Shown here: piece by piece, positions 9,907-20,222 of the stretch | Layout: the number at the start of each line of letters is the position of its first letter | Position numbering within the stretch: position 1 is the first letter of the stretch | NCBI GenBank assembly: GCA_009760885.1 | Contig: CM019712.1 | Coordinates: 28,007,816-28,071,815 of the forward strand | From: Achatina immaculata | Taxonomy: Eukaryota; Mollusca; Gastropoda; Stylommatophora; Achatinidae | Direction of reading: 5' to 3' | DNA: 64,000 nucleotides | The notes under the pieces: generated by a model | What the model saw: the letters and a program-made list of their open reading frames with translations, nothing else | Databases searched by the model: none | Told to the model about the DNA's origin: nothing | Position numbers and translations under genes: made by a program

Positions 9907-12900
9907 ACACCTGTTCCCGTTTTGAAACCGGCGAGGACAGGTCAGAACATCCAAGAGTAAAAAGTTACGATATAAACACAGCAGGGTCAACAAATTCATG
10001 TGTCATCAAGATAGGTAAACAGAAACTCAGAGCCTTAGTGGATACGGGCGCGGAAGTTAGTCTAATCAGTAAAGGACTATATGATCAATTGAGAGAGAAG
10101 GGGGAGTTAACCACGGACAAAGTCGCCTTACAGTCAGTAAGCGGTGAAAACTTGACAGTACACGGAGCGACCAAACTACCATTTGTGGTAGGAGGTGTCG
10201 AGTTAACACACAGATTCTACATCGTGTCCAACATGAACAGAAATATTATACTGGGGAATGACTGGCTCGGAGCATATGGTGTCAGAACATACCATGACCT
10301 GAAGAAAATAAAAGTAAGAAATGTGTATGTCAACTTAGACAACGATACTCAGATGAGATCTATTATCAGAGCAAACCAGACCACGATACTACAACCAAAT
10401 ACCATAAACATAGTCATGTCAAAAGTGAAAGGAACGGTATGTTTTAAGAAACAAGAAAGATTACAGATATCAGCTGTTGACAAAGGAGCCATTGCAGAGG
10501 AACCTGGTTTATTTGTACCAGATGCAATTGTGAAAATGTCAAACAGTAGGATAATACCACTTACGATGCTTAATCACACCAACAAAACAATCAAGATAAA
10601 GAAAGGTTGTGTAGTAGGCAGGGTCGACAAGTTTTACAAAGCAAACTTGGTAACTCTAGACGACAGGTGTAAAGAGATGGGAAATAATAAATTAGAAGAA
10701 CTACTGAAAGAAATAAACACACCAGACCAGTATCGCCAAACAGTAGAGGAGTTGGTGGCTAGAAATCAGGATGCGTTCGCTCTAAATGACTTCCAGCTAG
10801 GTAGAACATCGACGATAACGATGGACATAGATACTGAAGATCATAGACCCATAAAACTAAGACCATACAGGACACCACTCCAAAGCAGAGAGATACTAGA
10901 GAAAGCACTAAATGACATGCTAAAGGCAGGACTGATCAAACGATGCCACTCAGAATGGAGCTCCCCGGTAGTAATAGTAACCAAGAAGGACGGTGGCCAT
11001 AGGTTCTGTTGTGACTACCGAGCATTAAACAACATAACAAAACCTATCTCATATCCATTACCAGTGATAGATGATATATTGGGAGTGTTAGACAAGGCTA
11101 ACTATTTTACGACCTTAGACGCTAGGTCAGGATTTTGGTCGATCCCTCTATCAGAAGAGGCGCAGAAGAAGAGCGCATTTTCTTGTGCTTTTGGCAGCTA
11201 TTCATGGCAGGTCATGCCGTTTGGTTTACGTAATTCACCAGCCACCTACATGACGTTAATGGACATAGTGCTCCAAGGTATGAATAGCTTCGCATTGGCG
11301 TATATTGACGATATACTAATTTTCACGAAGGGAAACTTGCAAACGCATCTGTATCACATTCAACAAGTGTTCAATCGATTAAAGCAGCACAATCTAAGAC
11401 TAAAAATGAGTAAATGTCAGTTCATACGAACAGAAACCAAATATCTAGGATTCGTAGTTTCACGGGATGGAATCAAACCAGACCAGGACAAAATACAGGC
11501 TATTCAAGCACTGAAACCACCCCAGAGCGTTAAGCAGACAAGAGGGTTCATAGGTCTATGCTCCTATTATAGAAGGTTTATTCCAAATTTTTCAAACATC
11601 GCAGAACCAATCATAGCCCTAACTAGAAAGTATGCCAAGTTTCAGTGGACACATGAGTGCGAGAAAGCATTCCAGTATCTCAAGGAAAGTCTCAGCACAG
11701 TACCGGTTCTAGCACACCCAGACATGAATAAGGAGTTTATCCTATACACGGATGCGTCTGATTCTGCAATCGGGGCTTGCCTAGTACAGACCTGTGATGA
11801 CGATGAGGCAGAACCTATCCCGGGCATAAAGAACGAACAGCCGATCTATTTTCTGTCTCACAAACTTAGTAGGAGTCAATGTAAGTGGTCCACGGTAGAA
11901 AAAGAATGTTATGCAATATATTACGCTCTACAGAAACTTGATTATTACGTGCATAATGCCTCGGTTGTTATTAAAACAGATCACATGCCACTGAAACATC
12001 TCCTAGAGGCGCCTATGCAAAACAGGAAAGTACAAACATGGGCCCTTAGTATCACCGGATACAACTGCAGAATAGAGTACGTGCGAGGATCTGAAAATAC
12101 ATGTGCTGACTTACTAAGTCGCTCTCCACCAGAAGGAGAACAAATAGACGACGAGGAGAACATTCCTGAAATTAATGATCATGCGCTTCAGATAAACACA
12201 TTTAACTCTAACAAGTTCCAGCCAAAACAGTATGCCAGATACAAGCCTCCAGCTAATAATGCGCAAGAGATACCCAAGTGGGAGGAAATCAATGTAATAA
12301 CAGAACAGGAAAAAGACGTTACTATTAAGAAGATAAAGGACGACTTAGAGGCAAACAAAGCCGACAGGAAGACACACAGCACATTTATGGTAGTTGAGCA
12401 GGTGGTGTACTTCATCTCAGATGCAGACAATGAACCCCATCTCAGACTTTATGTACCAACTCACCTACAACTACAGGTCCTACAACAGTACCACGAGGAA
12501 GCAGGTCATATGGGCATAGACAAAGTGTTCTATGCTATCAGAAACAAATATTATTGGCCGAATCTCTGGAAGGCGGTGTACGCACATGTCGATGGCTGCC
12601 TGACATGTAAGACCCGACATCTGAAGTTACAACACGCGCCACTCCAAGAAACAGATTTTCCCCCGTACAGCATGGCAAAAGTAAGTGTAGACGTTTCGGG
12701 ACCATATCCTCTTAGTGCGTCTGGAAATAAATATATAGTTCATTTTGTGGATCACTACAGCCTTTGGCCAGAATGTTTTCCGGTGCCAGATAAGACAAGT
12801 GAGACAGTGGCAAAACTGTTAATCGAAGAATTTATCCCACGCCATGGATGTCCATTAGAACTGGTATCTGACAACGGACCAGAGAACATAGGGCAAGCAT

Positions 12901-13406
12901 TGAAACAAACGTTGGAGAAAATGAATATTCATCATGTGACTACCTCTTTTTACAGACCCGAGAGCAATGCTAGAAACGAACGACAGCATAGAACGTTACA
13001 GGACATATTATCAAAGAAGGCGGCAGATAACCCTTCCACTTGGGACATGCATTTAAATTCGACTCTAGCAGCAATTAGAATGAATCGTAATGAAAGTACA
13101 AAGTTTTCCCCTTTTTACTTACTATACACCAGACACCCAGTACTGCCTCTAGACAATCTTCTTAAACCGAGGCGTAAGTACACAGGAGAACAGGCACACG
13201 AAATTTCGATACAGGAACAACACAAAGCGTTTCTTACGGTATACAGAAACATAAAGAAGGCGAGGAAACGGCAGAAGACATATGCGGATAAAGGTGCCAA
13301 GCTTACTGAGTTTCAGGTCGGGGATAACGTGTTCTATAGAAATCATCACAGAACGTCGAAACTGGATAGCAAATGGAACCATACCATACAGTATTGGAGA
13401 AGCTAA
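9873..13406 (+). CDS. pol polyprotein (protease-RT-RNase H-integrase)
   Basis: A 1177-codon frame, entered by -1 frameshifting; the ATG at 9873 is probably not used. Aspartic protease has DTGA at residues 57-60. RT has TKKDGG, motif A Asp416 in TLDARSG, and YIDD at 477-480. RNase H starts with Asp627 in YTDASDS and also shows VEKECYA and KTDHMPL. Integrase has an HX4H...CX2C zinc-binding segment (YHEEAGHMG ... CLTC). It also has a DD35E triad at Asp940, Asp1000 and Glu1036. All catalytic residues I looked for are present. The frame ends early at 13406, because a frameshift near 13376-13386 cuts the GPY/F region of the integrase C-terminus. The continuation lies in another frame. Confidence 0.93.
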   Translation: MDTTEISPGKLDTCSRFETGEDRSEHPRVKSYDINTAGSTNSCVIKIGKQKLRALVDTGAEVSLISKGLYDQLREKGELTTDKVALQSVSGENLTVHGATKLPFVVGGVELTHRFYIVSNMNRNIILGNDWLGAYGVRTYHDLKKIKVRNVYVNLDNDTQMRSIIRANQTTILQPNTINIVMSKVKGTVCFKKQERLQISAVDKGAIAEEPGLFVPDAIVKMSNSRIIPLTMLNHTNKTIKIKKGCVVGRVDKFYKANLVTLDDRCKEMGNNKLEELLKEINTPDQYRQTVEELVARNQDAFALNDFQLGRTSTITMDIDTEDHRPIKLRPYRTPLQSREILEKALNDMLKAGLIKRCHSEWSSPVVIVTKKDGGHRFCCDYRALNNITKPISYPLPVIDDILGVLDKANYFTTLDARSGFWSIPLSEEAQKKSAFSCAFGSYSWQVMPFGLRNSPATYMTLMDIVLQGMNSFALAYIDDILIFTKGNLQTHLYHIQQVFNRLKQHNLRLKMSKCQFIRTETKYLGFVVSRDGIKPDQDKIQAIQALKPPQSVKQTRGFIGLCSYYRRFIPNFSNIAEPIIALTRKYAKFQWTHECEKAFQYLKESLSTVPVLAHPDMNKEFILYTDASDSAIGACLVQTCDDDEAEPIPGIKNEQPIYFLSHKLSRSQCKWSTVEKECYAIYYALQKLDYYVHNASVVIKTDHMPLKHLLEAPMQNRKVQTWALSITGYNCRIEYVRGSENTCADLLSRSPPEGEQIDDEENIPEINDHALQINTFNSNKFQPKQYARYKPPANNAQEIPKWEEINVITEQEKDVTIKKIKDDLEANKADRKTHSTFMVVEQVVYFISDADNEPHLRLYVPTHLQLQVLQQYHEEAGHMGIDKVFYAIRNKYYWPNLWKAVYAHVDGCLTCKTRHLKLQHAPLQETDFPPYSMAKVSVDVSGPYPLSASGNKYIVHFVDHYSLWPECFPVPDKTSETVAKLLIEEFIPRHGCPLELVSDNGPENIGQALKQTLEKMNIHHVTTSFYRPESNARNERQHRTLQDILSKKAADNPSTWDMHLNSTLAAIRMNRNESTKFSPFYLLYTRHPVLPLDNLLKPRRKYTGEQAHEISIQEQHKAFLTVYRNIKKARKRQKTYADKGAKLTEFQVGDNVFYRNHHRTSKLDSKWNHTIQYWRS
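9897..9942 (+). promoter_or_regulatory. -1 ribosomal frameshift signal
   Basis: G GGA AAC at 9897-9903 is a canonical X XXY YYZ slippery heptamer in the gag frame, ending at the last sense codon before TAG. After a 5-base spacer, ACCTGTTCC (9909-9917) can pair with GGACAGGT (9935-9942), leaving one bulged base and a 17-base loop. The pol frame is -1 and opens only at 9873, just after a stop at 9870-9872. The shift must therefore occur in this 34-base overlap. Confidence 0.85.
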
Positions 13407-13963
13407 CACCAGTTACGTACGTAATAAAGAACCAATTAACCGGGCATACGTTGAAAACACACGTGAAATACTTAAGTTTAGCAGATACAGATTGGGACAT
13501 ACCAACAACTGCATCAAAACGAAGGAAATCAACTTATGTAGTAGCTCCAGAAGAAGAAGATGAGAGGAGTAGCAGTGTTAGCGACTCTACCCCAGATACA
13601 GATACCGAGGCAGACCCCGGGGGTGACACTAAGATCAGCTACAAAAGAAGGAAACAGGTGAGGAGAGACTACGCAGCCGGACAGTCCACTTCGAGGAATG
13701 AATCACACGGAGAACAGAACCGGACGGCCTCCAAAAATATTCCGAGGAGTCACAGGGCAGGACAACAGTCTCAGCAGATAACAGCAAAGAATAAGGTTAA
13801 AAGTAACAATCAGTTACAATATTATAGTTTGACGTCGTCATCAGATAGTGACACTATTACATACAACTGTGAGACTGAGTCGTATGAATCCGATAGTAGC
13901 ACTATAAGTTATATGAGTGATATAAGCACACCTACCAGCGCGACAGACAGACAACGTGACTAA
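13373..13963 (+). pseudogene. pol C-terminal tail, out of frame
   Basis: This frame carries the rest of the integrase C-terminal GPY/F-like module (PYHTVLEKLTPVTYVI). A hydrophilic tail rich in Ser, Thr, Asp and Arg follows, with acidic Ser clusters (SSSDSDTIT). It has no ATG of its own at a sensible position and is offset by one base from pol. The simplest reading is a small indel in pol near 13380, or an assembly error. It is not a separate gene. Nothing envelope-like is present. Confidence 0.75.
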
Positions 13964-14446
13964 GTTAGGCTGCTTAGAGACCAGAAATGAACCTAGCAAA
14001 CGGGCTGCGAATGGAGGACCTATAGACAGATCAGACGGGACGAGCAAGGTGAAGGATGTAATTAAACGATTCAATAATTGAACTTGATAACTGAATGCGA
14101 CAAGATAAGGACAAATTACTCTTGGATTCACAGGTTTCATATTACTGTAGATAGATGTGGATATAGATGAGTATATGGTATTGTTAATGTTGAAATGCTC
14201 AGAAATTGAGAGTGTTAGTAGCATAACACTCTATGTATCTTTTGTATGGTGAATAATAATGTAATATTGCATATTTTTTGTATGATGAATGAAGTGCATA
14301 TACAATATTTTTTTGAGATATGGAAACAAACTTTTCATTTGTATTAAGAAGAGTAGGGTGAGATGTTTGGGTGTTGCCAGATTGGTTAGTGGAACCGAGA
14401 AGGTTGTGTTGTGATTATCAATACGAGGATACCCTCACCACTAAAA
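13964..14446 (+). other. retrotransposon post-pol spacer
   Basis: AT-rich spacer between pol and the small downstream frame, with no domain seen. A minus-strand open frame here overlaps the pol tail in antisense and is not supported. Confidence 0.5.
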
Positions 14447-14707
14447 ATGGTTGGCATAGAGGATGGAGACCCAAGAGTTATCATGATAGAGGAGTACTTG
14501 GGGGGTAAAATAATTGAAGTCAGTGGAACAAATTTCGTGAGAATACGATGGGAGTATTCTGGTCTTTCAGGAACCAGTACATCACATTTCACACTGAGTA
14601 TGTATCAGGGAATGTGTATGAGATATCCTATGGTTGCCGCTGATGATGAGAAACGGGAGTTTTGTCGAATGAAAATTCATCATAAGGTCAATAAAGTGAT
14701 TTTTTGA
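14447..14707 (+). CDS. small post-pol ORF, unknown function
   Basis: From the first ATG this frame encodes 86 residues beginning MVGIEDGDPRVIMIEEYLGG, and stops at 14707. I do not recognise a domain. It has no signal peptide or transmembrane segment, so it is not a shortened envelope gene. It is a compact mixed-charge peptide with a basic end (KIHHKVNKVIF). It sits 480 bp after pol and 260 bp before the first polypurine tract, where some Gypsy elements carry accessory frames. It may be chance. Conservation in sister copies would decide. Confidence 0.35.
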   Translation: MVGIEDGDPRVIMIEEYLGGKIIEVSGTNFVRIRWEYSGLSGTSTSHFTLSMYQGMCMRYPMVAADDEKREFCRMKIHHKVNKVIF

Positions 14708-14964
14708 GGTTGGGCCTCAAATGTAATGACAAATTATTTTTGGTCATTTGAAAGAATGTATGTTTTTATTTTTCTTGAGTATGTATGGGAATACACTTTG
14801 ATGCAGAATATGTATAATCTAAAGAAGAAGAATGAATTTATGTTTTATGGGCATGTGTAACAAGATGTAACTATTATTTTACATATTTTTCTATGATGGT
14901 TCAGAGTTATTGAGAGAATGTAACTACCAGGTAATTGCTTAAAGCAGTCGATATAGCTGACAGT

Positions 14965-15133
14965 TAACATTCTGACTTAAACAAGGGGAGGTGACAGCAA
15001 AGTGATTTTTGTTGGTACTGTGGTCCACATTCCACATGGAAATATATTTTGGTAGCTCATTACTTACAAGGCACTTTGCTAGTTTTTTTTTTTAGTCATA
15101 ATGTTAACAATATGACTTAAACGAGGGGAGGTA
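14965..15133 (+). promoter_or_regulatory. two polypurine tracts before the 3' LTR
   Basis: AACGAGGGGAGGTA at 15120-15133 directly abuts the 3' LTR and is the expected plus-strand primer. A second copy, AACAAGGGGAGGT at 14980-14992, lies 140 bp upstream. It is preceded by the same context (GTTAAC...TGACTTA), so the tract and its flank are duplicated. Confidence 0.75.
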
Positions 15134-16094
15134 TGTAGCATAGCCTTGTAAGTAATGATTATAGTTATTATAATTATTATTATTATTATTATTATTATTA
15201 GTGACATGATCAGGAATAAAGAATGTATTGGGGGGCAAAGAAGGTATAGTTAGAGGAGCGAGGAACGGATACTCGGTACTTCAAAGACCTGATCAAAGGT
15301 AAAACCGTATCGATAGATCTGATAGATCGTGAGAGTGGTCCAGTTCTAGAGGTGCGACTTCGCGCGCACATGCAGTAGCCCAGGGGGAACAATTGACCAG
15401 TAGATCAAACGACTGAACAGAGAACGGACTAGGTCCCGAAGCAGGTAACATGAAAGAGATGGTGGACTTGTTAATGGGAGGTAACAATTAGACGACGGAG
15501 ATGAAAGAGACTAAAGTGAAGACGCCAGTTGCGACCGGTTTTGGCGTGGTCAGAACTTACGAATATAAAGAAGGGAGGAGGATTCAGAAAGAAAGGCGGG
15601 CGAAGAGCAGATAGGGGTTCTGAAAGAGAGAGGAGACGCAGAGAGGAGGGGAAGAGGCATTCAGCAAGAGAAATGTAGAGATAGAGACATAGTGTTAGAA
15701 TTGAACTAGTGTAGCAAGAGATCGTACAGTAATTGTTACCAAGAGCTTTTGTATTACTGAATATTGTGAACGCTGCTTAAATACTGCTTGTAGAATTATG
15801 AGAATTATGATATTGTGATTTTGTGAGATTTCGTACTACTATGATGAAAATAATGAAATGTGTATAATCTTGCCTATGCCTATTATTACAAGTGAGTTAT
15901 CAGCTATACGTATTGATCATATTGATATTATTTGTCAAATTAAAATGAATCAGTGAAATGTTCATGAGAAATCTTCTATTGCCATTTATGTGAAACTTCG
16001 ACGTGTGATGTACCAAGGTGAGATGTGATGATAATAGAACATTCAATAATAACAATAATAATGAACAATATAAATGAACTAAAACATTGTTAAA
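15134..16094 (+). repeat. 3' LTR (961 bp)
   Basis: Starts TGTAGCATAGCC after the polypurine tract. The first 876 bp match the 5' LTR almost exactly. Bases 16010-16075 (66 bp) are unrelated to the 144-bp block at the same place in the 5' LTR. The final 19 bases (16076-16094) are shared. GAAA and the rest of the SINE follow. Confidence 0.9.
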
Positions 16095-16220
16095 GAAAGG
16101 CGGCCAGGCGTGATACTGACCATATCATCCTCTAATGAGCTGACAGATCAAGGAAAATATGGGCACTAACACCATATCCCTATGTGCCTCTAAGGCATAA
16201 CAGGATTACCTTTTTATCTT
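16095..16220 (+). mobile_element. tRNA-derived SINE, 3' half
   Basis: GAAAGGCGGCCAGGCGTGAT continues the SINE interrupted at 7589. It contains the family body (CAAGGAAAATATGGGCAC, CCTCTAAGGCAT) and ends in a T-rich tail. Confidence 0.8.
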
Positions 16221-16670
16221 TTTTAATGTTATTAGTTAATGTTGGTATCCAATCTAAAAAAATATGTTATAAGGATGTAATTTTCTTTTCCTTAAATCAC
16301 AGTTTCTATATTAACTTCATTCTCGCTGCAAAGCGTGTTTTACTGTGAAAATTATGTATAAATAATGGGCTCAAAAATCTTATGGTAGGGTGCATACATG
16401 GCATAGCATGGGGTAATTTTCATGTGTCTTATGTGTAAATAATCACTCACGTTTACGAACATACGAATAGTTTATAGTTATAATTAATAGTAACTATATA
16501 AACATCATAAAATCACGGCAGTAAAGCTATGATAACAAAATGTTAAGCTATTTACACCAAACGCAGGGACAGTTTATTACTTAACGAATTCCATTTATGC
16601 ACAGTTCTAAGCTCTACTCTTCTTTCCCCTGTAACTTATAACTAGGTTTAATCATCACCTGCAATGGAGA
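16221..16670. other. no recognised gene
   Basis: AT-rich sequence without domains or long repeats that I can recognise. Confidence 0.45.
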
Positions 16671-16674
16671 CGGC

Positions 16675-17213
16675 GCAGTGGAAATCTAGAGAAGATTACA
16701 GTGGCATCACAAATCTAGCACAAATTAGAAGAATATGGCGAGGTACCGACAAGAAAACAAAGTTGTGTTTAATTAATAGCTTACATATTCCCAGTGCCAA
16801 CATACGGATGTGAAATGTGGACACTTAACAAATTACTAGAAAAAAGAATAACAGCATTTTAAGTGAAATGTTACAGAAGGGCACTTAGAATATCAAGGAT
16901 AGAACTAAAATCAAATAAAGAGACACTGATGGGATTAGGTGTCGCTTAAACTGGCTCTTTAGTACCATAAAAATTAGAAAAAATGAGATATCTGGCCATA
17001 TTAAGAGACATAAATCAGCTTGGAGAAGTTGGTAGTAGAAGGCATAAGTGCGCGGCAAAAGTAAAAAAGGGACAGCTTCGCTGCGGGTGGAATCAGGACA
17101 TCAGGGACAGTCTGAATGTGTCACTGCAAGATGCCCGTCAACATGCTCAAGACCATATTGGATTCAGGGAGGCTGTGAGAGGGACAACGTTCTGGACAGG
17201 ACATGTCACATGA
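16675..17213 (+). pseudogene. LINE reverse-transcriptase C-terminal remnant
   Basis: Several frames together give the C-terminal part of a non-LTR retrotransposon RT: TYGCEMWTLNK, then an 'ILRDI' piece in the position of the family's 'GHIKRH', then RWNQDIRDSLNVSLQDARQ...FREAVRGTTFWTGHVT at the end. Frameshifts and stops break it. It belongs to the same broad type as the antisense LINEs at 41-42 kb and 52-54 kb, but its tail differs. Confidence 0.65.
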
Positions 17214-17429
17214 GTGAAACCTATAACTCAGAAACTTCACTTTACAAGATTACAAAGTCTCTACCCAACGACATTCATCTGTCCCGCCAACTCTTTTCTC
17301 GACTTGATAACCATTATATCCCTCTCTCTCCTTTTGGCTTTCCCCATCAAAGATTTACTACCAACACACATTCAATTCTTCATTTAAACTTTCACATGAT
17401 TCCACCACACGAACTCTCAGGCTCCACAT

Positions 17430-17458
17430 TTTTGCAAGTCTCATCTCTTTCTCTCTCT

Positions 17459-17498
<40 letters not shown>

Positions 17499-17560
17499 TT
17501 CTACTCTTTTTCTCTCTCTTTCTCTCTATTTCTCTCTCTCTTCCTATTTTTTTCCCACTC
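17430..17560. repeat. (TC)n-rich microsatellite
   Basis: A long CT tract with interruptions. Ser/Leu repeat frames across it are artefacts of composition. Confidence 0.9.
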
Positions 17561-17784
17561 TTATTTTTCACATATCATGCATGTCAATTTATGTATTGTC
17601 TTCTTTATCTCTTTCTTTGTCCTGCATTATTTTGTATGATTAATGTATAAATCGAAACATCACAACCATATGCTCGTTAATAAAGCTGTTCCTAACACCC
17701 CTCCCCCCAAAAACAAAACAAAACAAAACAAATGAAATAACTACAGCTGTGTGTTGTAGGAGTGCGTATTAAACCAAGTAGTAT

Positions 17785-17975
17785 CCAGTTCTACTTTATG
17801 GCTGACAGACTAGTGTTATACGGTTGATAGACTAGTGTTTTATGGTTGACAGAGTACAGTATTAAATGGTTAATAAAGTAGTGTTATATGGTTGATAGAG
17901 TACAGTGTTATTTGGTTAATAAAGTAGTGTTGTATGGTTGACAGAGTAGAGTGTTATATGGTTGATAAAGCATAT
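17785..17975 (+). repeat. ~23-26-bp minisatellite
   Basis: Degenerate tandem copies of GTGTTATATGGTTGATAGAG. A related array lies at 32740-32930, and both are followed by similar sequence (GCGCTAAAAAA..., ATGAGTAAATA). The pair is therefore part of a dispersed duplicated segment (about 17780-18310 and 32690-33040). Confidence 0.7.
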
Positions 17976-19790
17976 AAAGATAGGAGAGGAGGAAAAAGAA
18001 GAGCATAATATACTTACATAATTTAATGAACTAGAAGGGATGTAACCCAATTACTATTTTGAACTTGTACTGCCCTTGGTTATAGCCCTTGTAGTTTCAC
18101 GTTATAAAATTTATGAGTGAAGTAAAACACTTTTTTTTTACTGATTTCTGTGTAACATACAAAAGTTTGCGGGCATGCTAAATGTGCTGAGATTTAGGAT
18201 AAGGATGTAGCAAGTACTCTTAACAGACAGAAAAATAACCGGTACCAAACGTATATGATTCGGCGCTAAAAAATAGCAAAGAAAAATATGAGTAAATATC
18301 GAGTTTTCTGACGTAACATTTCCTTTTCAATAAATGCTATAGAAAAAATAACAAATACTGTAATGATTACCAGTAAATAAATGGCTACACTGAGTACAGC
18401 TAATATGAAGTTGCATAATCAATCAAACTCAGATTTGGGATATTATATTTCGTCCAATGTTAAAATAAATGCAAATGTGCTTGTTTACGCAACTTTATAT
18501 TATACGTACACATTTATGTCATGATGAAGTTCTTTTTTTATCTTTTTTGTCCTAGCATCTTCTTTTATAGCATTTGTGATGACGACTTGATCCATTGCCT
18601 GACCTTCCTATAAGGTTACTGAGCCATTTACCTGATCTGCTCTTTCATCTCGCATGATCCATAACATGCCTATCTTGTGCATGTTCTCTGTATACATCTC
18701 TTTACATCGCTGTTTAGCTTGAAACAAATTATTTGTGATATCAAATGGACTATCAAACTAAGACTTGATGTGAATTAGTGACTTTAAACTTGATTTGAGT
18801 CAGTGTTTTTCTTTATATTGAAAACAGTGAACTGCGACCATGTTGTACTGTTTAGACAAAGGGTTGTTGAAAGAACGTATTAATCTCTACTATCTTGTAA
18901 CGTCCTTAATATGCAGTAACAAAATATCATCATTACCACCATCATCATGTGTCCTCATGTTAGGGAAAGTTGCCTACAATGATCCTCCAACTTACACTGA
19001 CTGCAACTCAACATGAACAGCCAGAATTTCTGCCCATCAAAAGCAGACTCATTTTGCACCGTAAAATTAGATCATAAAAATATGACCAGAATGTGTGAGC
19101 ACCGTTTAAATCAACAACAAAACATAATCAGCATCTAAACAAATTTCTTCCAAACTCTAGGACTGGCGTGTACAAGAAAGGCCTGACTAACTCCACCCCT
19201 CACTTGTGTCAGTCCCACCTGACCTAATATTCACTCTCTCATACATATTATTTAAGCATTTCTTTTCTAATATTCTCATTTTCATACCTAACATTCACAC
19301 TTTCAACATTAAACTTTTTCAGTGTTTTTGTGAAACATATGTAAGCAAATTTCCCAGTATTACTGGACTAACATATGTTACACATAATTGGCAGCAACAT
19401 AAACGAACACGTCACTATATAAACGTGTTTCTCAATCGGCCCAAACCAGACTTCAGGTCCTTAACATAATGTTGCATTTAACCTATCTTCTTCTTACACA
19501 TTTCTTTAACAAAGTACTTATGACTTATGACTTATGACGTAAACGTTTAATGCAAGCATTTAACATAAATAAGGAGGTACAGGCGAGGTCACTGCTAAAC
19601 AATCTTTCTTATCACAATACAAAATTACTGGAAATACGAGACGAATACTTCCAGGCAGAAAAGCATTACCATGTTTCCCTACACCGCCTGTGCCATGTTC
19701 CCGGCTGATGTAAGAACCTCACTCGCAAACAAACAACTCAAAACTTTTTTTTTCTCCCGATGCCGTTTAAGTCCAACCTCAGACTCAATC
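17976..19790. other. no recognised gene
   Basis: About 1.8 kb of AT-rich DNA. Apart from the segment shared with 32930-33040, I see no domain, splice-supported exon or clear repeat. The longest open frame (19206-19469) has no recognisable motif. Confidence 0.45.
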
Positions 19791-19794
19791 GGCA

Positions 19795-20222
19795 TGGGGC
19801 CCTAGGGGTCGGGGTGGGATGTGGTGAAATGTACAAATAATCGAAAACAACCGATATTACTGTCCAGCCCATAGTTTTCAGGGTCGCTGAGATGAATAGT
19901 GGCACTCGCAAGCTCAACCCCCGTCGGGGGGGGGGGGGGGGGTGGTGGTGGTGGTGAGAAGTAGTGAAAAATAAAATGTCAAAAATGACCGAGATTAGCG
20001 TCGAATCCACAGTGTTCGGGGTCGCTGAGCTGATTGGTGACAGTCCTGATGGTAATTAAGCCCGCGTTTAGTCGAATAGAAGGAATAGAACTCTGTAGAA
20101 CTGTCTAGACTCTGTAGAACCTTCTAGAAGGTTGTGGAAATGAACAGAACGTTGTAGAAATAAATAGAATTGTGTTGACTGGGATAAATATACATCCAGT
20201 CAACGCTGGGTAATCAGCTAGT
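19795..20222 (+). mobile_element. Helitron-like 3' end with internal dimer
   Basis: The 3' end has the Helitron signature. A 9-bp hairpin (GTTGACTGG at 20174-20182 with CCAGTCAAC at 20196-20204) is followed 13 bases later by CTAGT (20218-20222), and then by AT-rich satellite. Upstream are two degenerate copies of a G-rich unit (about 19795-19920 and about 19920-20040) sharing GTGGTGA-, AGGGTCGCTGAG/GGGGTCGCTGAG-type blocks. No Rep/helicase is visible, so it would be non-autonomous. The 5' end was not located. Confidence 0.55.
19925..19955 (+). repeat. G-run followed by (GGT)n
   Basis: A run of about 18 Gs followed by GGT repeats. Its length is uncertain in any assembly. Confidence 0.85.

Larger units (their letters stand above)
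7590..16094 (+). mobile_element. Ty3/Gypsy LTR retrotransposon, complete structure
   Basis: An 8505-bp element with two LTRs, a primer-binding site, gag, a frameshift-linked pol, a 3' region with polypurine tracts, and a GAAA target duplication (7586-7589 and 16095-16098) in a SINE. Pol order is protease, RT, RNase H, integrase, which defines Ty3/Gypsy rather than Copia or BEL. No envelope gene is seen. The near-identical LTR bodies suggest recent insertion. The pol frameshift near 13380 suggests this copy is not autonomous as assembled. Confidence 0.93.

Noticed and set aside
13964..15133. Envelope gene in the Gypsy element
   Set aside because: No long frame, signal peptide or transmembrane segment after pol.
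19925..19943. G-quadruplex regulatory element
   Set aside because: The G-run lies in a repeat with no nearby gene, and homopolymer length is unreliable.
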